From: Gnetum montanum
Lineage: Eukaryota; Streptophyta; Gnetopsida; Gnetales; Gnetaceae
Length of the DNA stretch: 63,411 nt
NCBI GenBank assembly: GCA_015680685.1
Contig: MNCI01011495.1
Location: forward strand, 373,179-436,589
Reading direction: 5' to 3'
Position 1 is the stretch's first letter. Each line of letters starts with the position of its first letter. The notes beneath the pieces were generated by a model. The model did not search any database. It was not told where the DNA came from and saw only the letters and a list, made by a program, of their open reading frames with translations. The position numbers and the translations under genes were made by a program. Positions 59,885 through 63,411 of this stretch are shown here, one piece after another.

Positions 59885-60165
59885 AGCAGCCGATTCCTTA
59901 GCTAGCCGTACACACCCGTGGGTGCTCGTAACTAAGTCGTACTTATCACACGTTCTAGCCTAGCGATGAGCAGCCGATTCCTTAACTAGCCGTACACATT
60001 GGACTACCACTGGGATTACCAAGCGCAGATCCTGGAATACGCTACTGGGTTACCAAGCAGCCAATGCTCGTAGTTAAGTCGTACTCACGCGTTGCGACAA
60101 GCAGCCGATTCCTTGATTAGCCGTACACATCCGTAGATGCTCGTAATCAAGTCGTACTTGTACGC
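59885..60165. repeat. Repeated AGCAGCCGATTCCTTA blocks in the LTR
   Basis: Blocks of AGCAGCCGATTCCTT, (A/G)(A/C/T)TAGCCGTACACA, then GTGCTCGTAACTAAGTCGTACT start at 59885, 59969 and 60100. Within each, TAACTAAGTCGTAC and its partner CCTTA-CTAGCCGTAC are partly inverted and could pair as hairpins in RNA. The older LTR at 4452-5278 has only a single diverged counterpart. Confidence 0.75.
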
Positions 60166-60432
60166 ACTAGGAAAGCAGTAAATAAAAAACAATAAATAAA
60201 ACCACGTGCTGCAAGGTTTATCCAATCAAGTTCGTCTTTATTGCCGTACACAACTTGGGTTCAGGTTACAAGCTGCTCGAATAAAGAGCCGTTCACTCTA
60301 GGACTCCTACTGCGGGCACATGGGAAAAATTCTAACTCTGGAGTGATCAATCTGCCAGAGCTTCACTACTTCTTGCTAGGATTGGGAAATAAGGGGAGTG
60401 CCGCCTCTTATTTATAGATATGGTGGCGGACC

Positions 60433-60476
60433 GCAATATCGCGTACACGATATCGCAGGGAAAGACGCGATATCGC
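60433..60476. promoter_or_regulatory. GATATC palindromes upstream of the LTR TATA box
   Basis: GCAATATCGC (60433), ACGATATCGC (60447) and GCGATATCGC (60467), spacings 14 and 20. On the minus strand they end about 17 bp before the TATA box. Confidence 0.6.
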
Positions 60477-60502
60477 GGCACAGTGCATGTCGCGTCTCAT
60501 CA

Positions 60503-60515
60503 TACCCCCATGACT
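60503..60515 (-). other. Polypurine tract, AGTCATGGGGGTA
   Basis: Minus strand AGTCATGGGGGTA abuts the LTR start. AGTCATGGGGG recurs at 61099-61109 and 62473-62483 (minus) within the same element. Confidence 0.75.
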
Positions 60516-62501
60516 GAATGAAAACTTGTCCTCGAGTTCCTTACAATAATATCAGGTAGGTATGGGATTATTAGGGGAAATGGAACTAATGGGATGACAT
60601 GTGAATGGGTCTTTATTACAAGACTTGACAAAACTGGTGTTCATGACATCAAGGGTGAACACCTTATTACAATGACATCAGGCCACATTTGCCAACTGAG
60701 AGAAAAGAGAAAAGAGAATAGAAGAGAAGAAGAGAGAAGAGTCTTGTTGCTGCCAACGCCTAGATTGCGCCTTCCGTTGTCCATCCGTAAGCTCATTATC
60801 GATTCCGCTCCTTGCATAGCTGCTTCAGTGCTGCGCCATTTCAAGTGTTTGCTCCAGATCCATTCCGTTGTTGTATGATTGCCATCTGCACACACAACAC
60901 AATCATATATTAGCAAGGGTAATTGAATCATTAAGTAAAGCATACCGTGCTTCGGTTTAGGTTCCTTGGCTAGGTTGTGGTATGGCTGATATGGATCTGG
61001 GAAAATGTAGATGATGATTGCCGAAGGTGTAGGGGTTAGGAAGAAAAATGAAAAAATTTGGGGCTTAGGAGAAAAATCGAAAAAAGCAGGCCTCGTACCC
61101 CCATGACTAATCACGAACCTCCGGTAGCGTTAGAATGGAGAAAGAAAAGGAGTAAGAAAGATAGGTAAAAAGGGACAACTATGGCATCAGTGAAGTGATG
61201 TCAAGATGGAAATGAACAAAAATAAAATTAATTGCAAAAATGTTAAGGAAAAGAAGTGAACTAATGTTCCAAATAGGAATGTCAGTGGGTCCTCCCCAAA
61301 GCAGGCTCATGCCCTTAATGCCCTGACAATCCCACATTCAAAGAGTTCGTAGGCTCTGGGAATGTCCTTTGGAACAAGAGTGAAAATATTAACCGTAAGA
61401 ATTTACCAAAAAGAAAACAATGCATCAACCAAAATATATACTAATGATACAACCGGCAATGAGGTGAACAATGGAAAGAAGGATGGGAAGAAGAGAAGTG
61501 GAATGAAATCCCAAGAACAAGGTGGTGTACAGCCCCTTGTGTGTTTCATGATTAATGTGACTTAGCGAAGCTCATTCCAACGTCGGGCTCAAACCAACCA
61601 GTTCCAGTGACTTTGCATCAATGCATTTGGTTAGACCATCCACTTGGAGAACAAGGATGCATCTTCAAAGAGCCACCACCATTCTGACGAAACAACGGAG
61701 AGGATGGGAAGCGAGAAGGGCTTTAGTTAGAGGGAACGCTTTGGTTCCATAACCAGTGCTTGCAGCCCAAATTTTATTTTGTCTAAGGGGTGTGCTTTGA
61801 ATCCTCACTTTGGTTTTTTCTTTTTTTTTTTTGTGTTTTGTGTTTTGTGTTTTTATGCGTGGAGACCACACCATGAAAAGACTTCTTTATTTTTATTATC
61901 TCAACTTCCGAAGAACGAGTAACATTGGAACAGTAAGAAGACTCAAGAAGAAAACAACCAAGCACCCAAGTGAATGACCAACACAAGAACACCAAGTTCC
62001 CTTAAAGTCACGCCCTTTGCAATCCATGAGTCCTTCCTTAGTTTGAGAAATGCCCAGTCACCTGTTCATTAAAGTTCTTATTAGAAGGGAATTGTACATT
62101 TCCAAGCCAAGGCAAACCATAGACTTTGATGGATGGATGGAGGAAGTGATCTTATTGCCTGCCATATCAGAAGAAACATACCTTAGTATCAACATTGGAA
62201 CTTAAAGGTAAAAACCAAACATCAGCAATTAATGAAAAACAGTTCATCCCATCGACCCAAACACTTAGTGGGTGAAGAACTTACATGGTGGATGACACAC
62301 ACACATAAACAAAATAGAAAAGTATAACGATGGTGTAAAACAAAAACATTAAAAGTTAAAGAAAGTTGTAAAACAAAAACGTGTAAAACAAAAATGTTGT
62401 AAAACAAAGACATGTAAAACAAAAACTGAAAAAGAACTAAGGGCCCCATATGGTTAGCATAGGTGGCCATCTCCCCCATGACTGAGTTGTAAGGGAGAGA
62501 T
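60516..62501 (-). mobile_element. Interior downstream of PR, no RT or integrase
   Basis: Two kilobases between the protease stop and the polypurine tract. A 157-codon minus-strand frame (60641-61114) starts MISHGGTRPAFFDFSPKP at one of the extra tract copies, but I recognise no domain. A repeat of TGTAAAACAAAAACG words lies at about 62330-62430 and a GTGTTTT run at 61830-61855. RT, RNase H and integrase are absent, although Gag-PR is open, so absence is by structure and not decay. Confidence 0.7.
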
Positions 62502-63411
62502 CTAAAATAGTGAGTGCCTATTTGAATTTCTAAGAAGTGCCCAACTTCTCCCAATTGATGATCTCAAATTCAGGGGTGGAAGTTGGCGACGCTCATGTTC
62601 CAATGAGTCTATGCCATGGTTTTTGGCTTGAGTTTCCTCAGTTCGTTCCATGCATATTTGTTTGCCCTTATGAGAAGCTGTCAACCACGGGGTGTCTACT
62701 ACTTCTTGTGTGGTTGCTACATACAGGCATCTTTGTTGCAGAGTTTCTTGGGCACACCTGTCACATGGAGACATTTCCTCCATGTCATCACCCGATGAAT
62801 CACTGTATGTGATGCATGGAACTATCCTCTTCTCGATCTTTCCACATATGTTTATCTTGGAGATTTCCAAGGAAAGATCGCAGATCCTAAGGCATGCATC
62901 TACTGTGCTTAGCCATGCTCTTCCCATTATAATTGGGAAGTCCCCTTCATTGTTGTTAACATCGATCACTAGAAAATCTGCTGGGTAGGACCAACCACAC
63001 ACAGTGGTAATAACATCCTCCACCAATCCTAAGGGAATGGTGATGGATTGATCTACCAACTCTAGTTGGATATCGCTCTTCTTAAGTTGTGGCAGGTTCC
63101 AGGCGTGATACATCTTTCGCGAAATTAAGTTAACTCCGGAACCTGAGTCAAGAAGAGCTTGATGTGGTGCATTTCTAGCGATCTGCAAATAAATAAAGGG
63201 ACTCCCAGGGTCAGTTAGTTTCTTGGGAAGGTGGCCTACCTTGATCCAATCAGTTACGGTATGTGTTAGCATAACCGTATGCGTTACACTCCTTTGGACT
63301 AAAGGGTGCTCCGAAGTGTTAGATGGTGTAGGCATGTACAAGGCCTCAACTGCTTGTTGTTGCGAGAGTTTGTCTGGGCTTTTAGTTCTGAAAAAAGGTC
63401 TCTTCTTTGTA
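62502..63411 (-). CDS. Gag-protease polyprotein, C-terminal part (partial)
   Basis: Open on the minus strand from the window edge (no stop between 63411 and the ATG at 63341) to a stop at 62502, so the true start lies outside. The retropepsin domain is clear: NAPHQALLDSGSGVNLIS (active-site DSGS, about residues 54-71 from that ATG), VCGWSYPADFLVIDV, then DFPIIMGRAWLSTVDACLRI (the LGRPWL-type block). A C-terminal extension of about 110 residues is polar, with CDRCAQETLQQRC. It would mature Gag in virus-like particles. No RT follows; the next 2 kb lead straight to the polypurine tract and LTR. It is the only intact retroelement frame here, consistent with a recent insertion. Confidence 0.88.
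   Translation of the reverse strand, partial: TKKRPFFRTKSPDKLSQQQAVEALYMPTPSNTSEHPLVQRSVTHTVMLTHTVTDWIKVGHLPKKLTDPGSPFIYLQIARNAPHQALLDSGSGVNLISRKMYHAWNLPQLKKSDIQLELVDQSITIPLGLVEDVITTVCGWSYPADFLVIDVNNNEGDFPIIMGRAWLSTVDACLRICDLSLEISKINICGKIEKRIVPCITYSDSSGDDMEEMSPCDRCAQETLQQRCLYVATTQEVVDTPWLTASHKGKQICMERTEETQAKNHGIDSLEHERRQLPPLNLRSSIGRSWALLRNSNRHSLF

Larger units (their letters stand above)
59458..60502 (-). mobile_element. 3' LTR of the GATATC-box element
   Basis: A 1045-bp LTR, minus strand TGATGAG to CTCATCA. Promoter: three GATATC palindromes, then TATAAATA (complement at 60409-60416). The poly(A) signal AATAAAG is the complement of 60237-60242. The long region beyond it contains repeated AGCAGCCGATTCCTTA units. 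A polypurine tract lies outside 60502, so this is the 3' LTR and the element runs right. CpG sites are largely intact, unlike the other copies, so it is the youngest. Confidence 0.93.

Noticed and set aside
1-63411. tRNA, rRNA or small-RNA genes
   Set aside because: No cloverleaf arms or conserved rRNA blocks were seen; tRNA-like matches are retroelement primer sites.

Overview
The window reads as nuclear DNA of a land plant with a large, repeat-dominated genome. A gymnosperm or a big-genome angiosperm would fit, but the sequence alone cannot decide. It is AT-rich with T-rich introns. I found no tRNA, rRNA or intact cellular gene. Almost everything I can identify is LTR retrotransposon, mostly old, full of stops, and decayed by C-to-T and G-to-A changes at former CpG sites. 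The only clearly open coding region is a retroelement Gag-protease reading frame at the right edge (62502 to the window end, minus strand).

Layout. 1-87: tip of an LTR carrying GCGATATCGC palindromes ('GATATC-box' family). 2055-6359: large LTR-like unit with a CATAT target duplication, carrying a solo GATATC-box LTR (4452-5278, AATAT duplication). 7751-29888: a minus-strand Ty3/gypsy Tat/Ogre-like element whose 5' LTR (28810-29888), primer site, Gag-PR (about 27224-24190), 3' region (10520-8814) and 3' LTR (8813-7751) appear to be one element without RT or integrase. It is split by a 13-kb block holding a TBL-type (DUF231) exon and a 0.9-kb duplication around a second GATATC-box LTR (13032-22321). 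That LTR is split by a Gag-PR-only gypsy element (13630-22018), which contains a further LTR (from 17015). 30425-34100 (plus) and about 41160-36190 (minus): two broken copies of a multi-exon gene that begins with an FCP1/NIF-like phosphatase domain. Gypsy Gag debris lies between them. 41542-43650: degenerate satellite of about 192 bp. 44800-49078: decayed Tat/Ogre-like RT-RNase H-integrase. 49850-59457: a minus-strand Ty3/gypsy element with an initiator-Met primer site, split by a Ty1/copia element (51231-57916) that has Gag plus an unrelated ORF and no RT or integrase. 59458-63411: 3' LTR, polypurine tract and Gag-PR of the youngest GATATC-box element.

How it fits together. At least three families here carry Gag or Gag-PR but no RT/integrase and would depend on enzymes from relatives; the 44.8-48 kb pol is such a relative for the Tat-like family. 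Two of the families have visible deletion scars. Several families carry tandem or palindromic arrays in U3, each with its own motif. Boundaries with matching target duplications are firm. Decayed coding spans are approximate.
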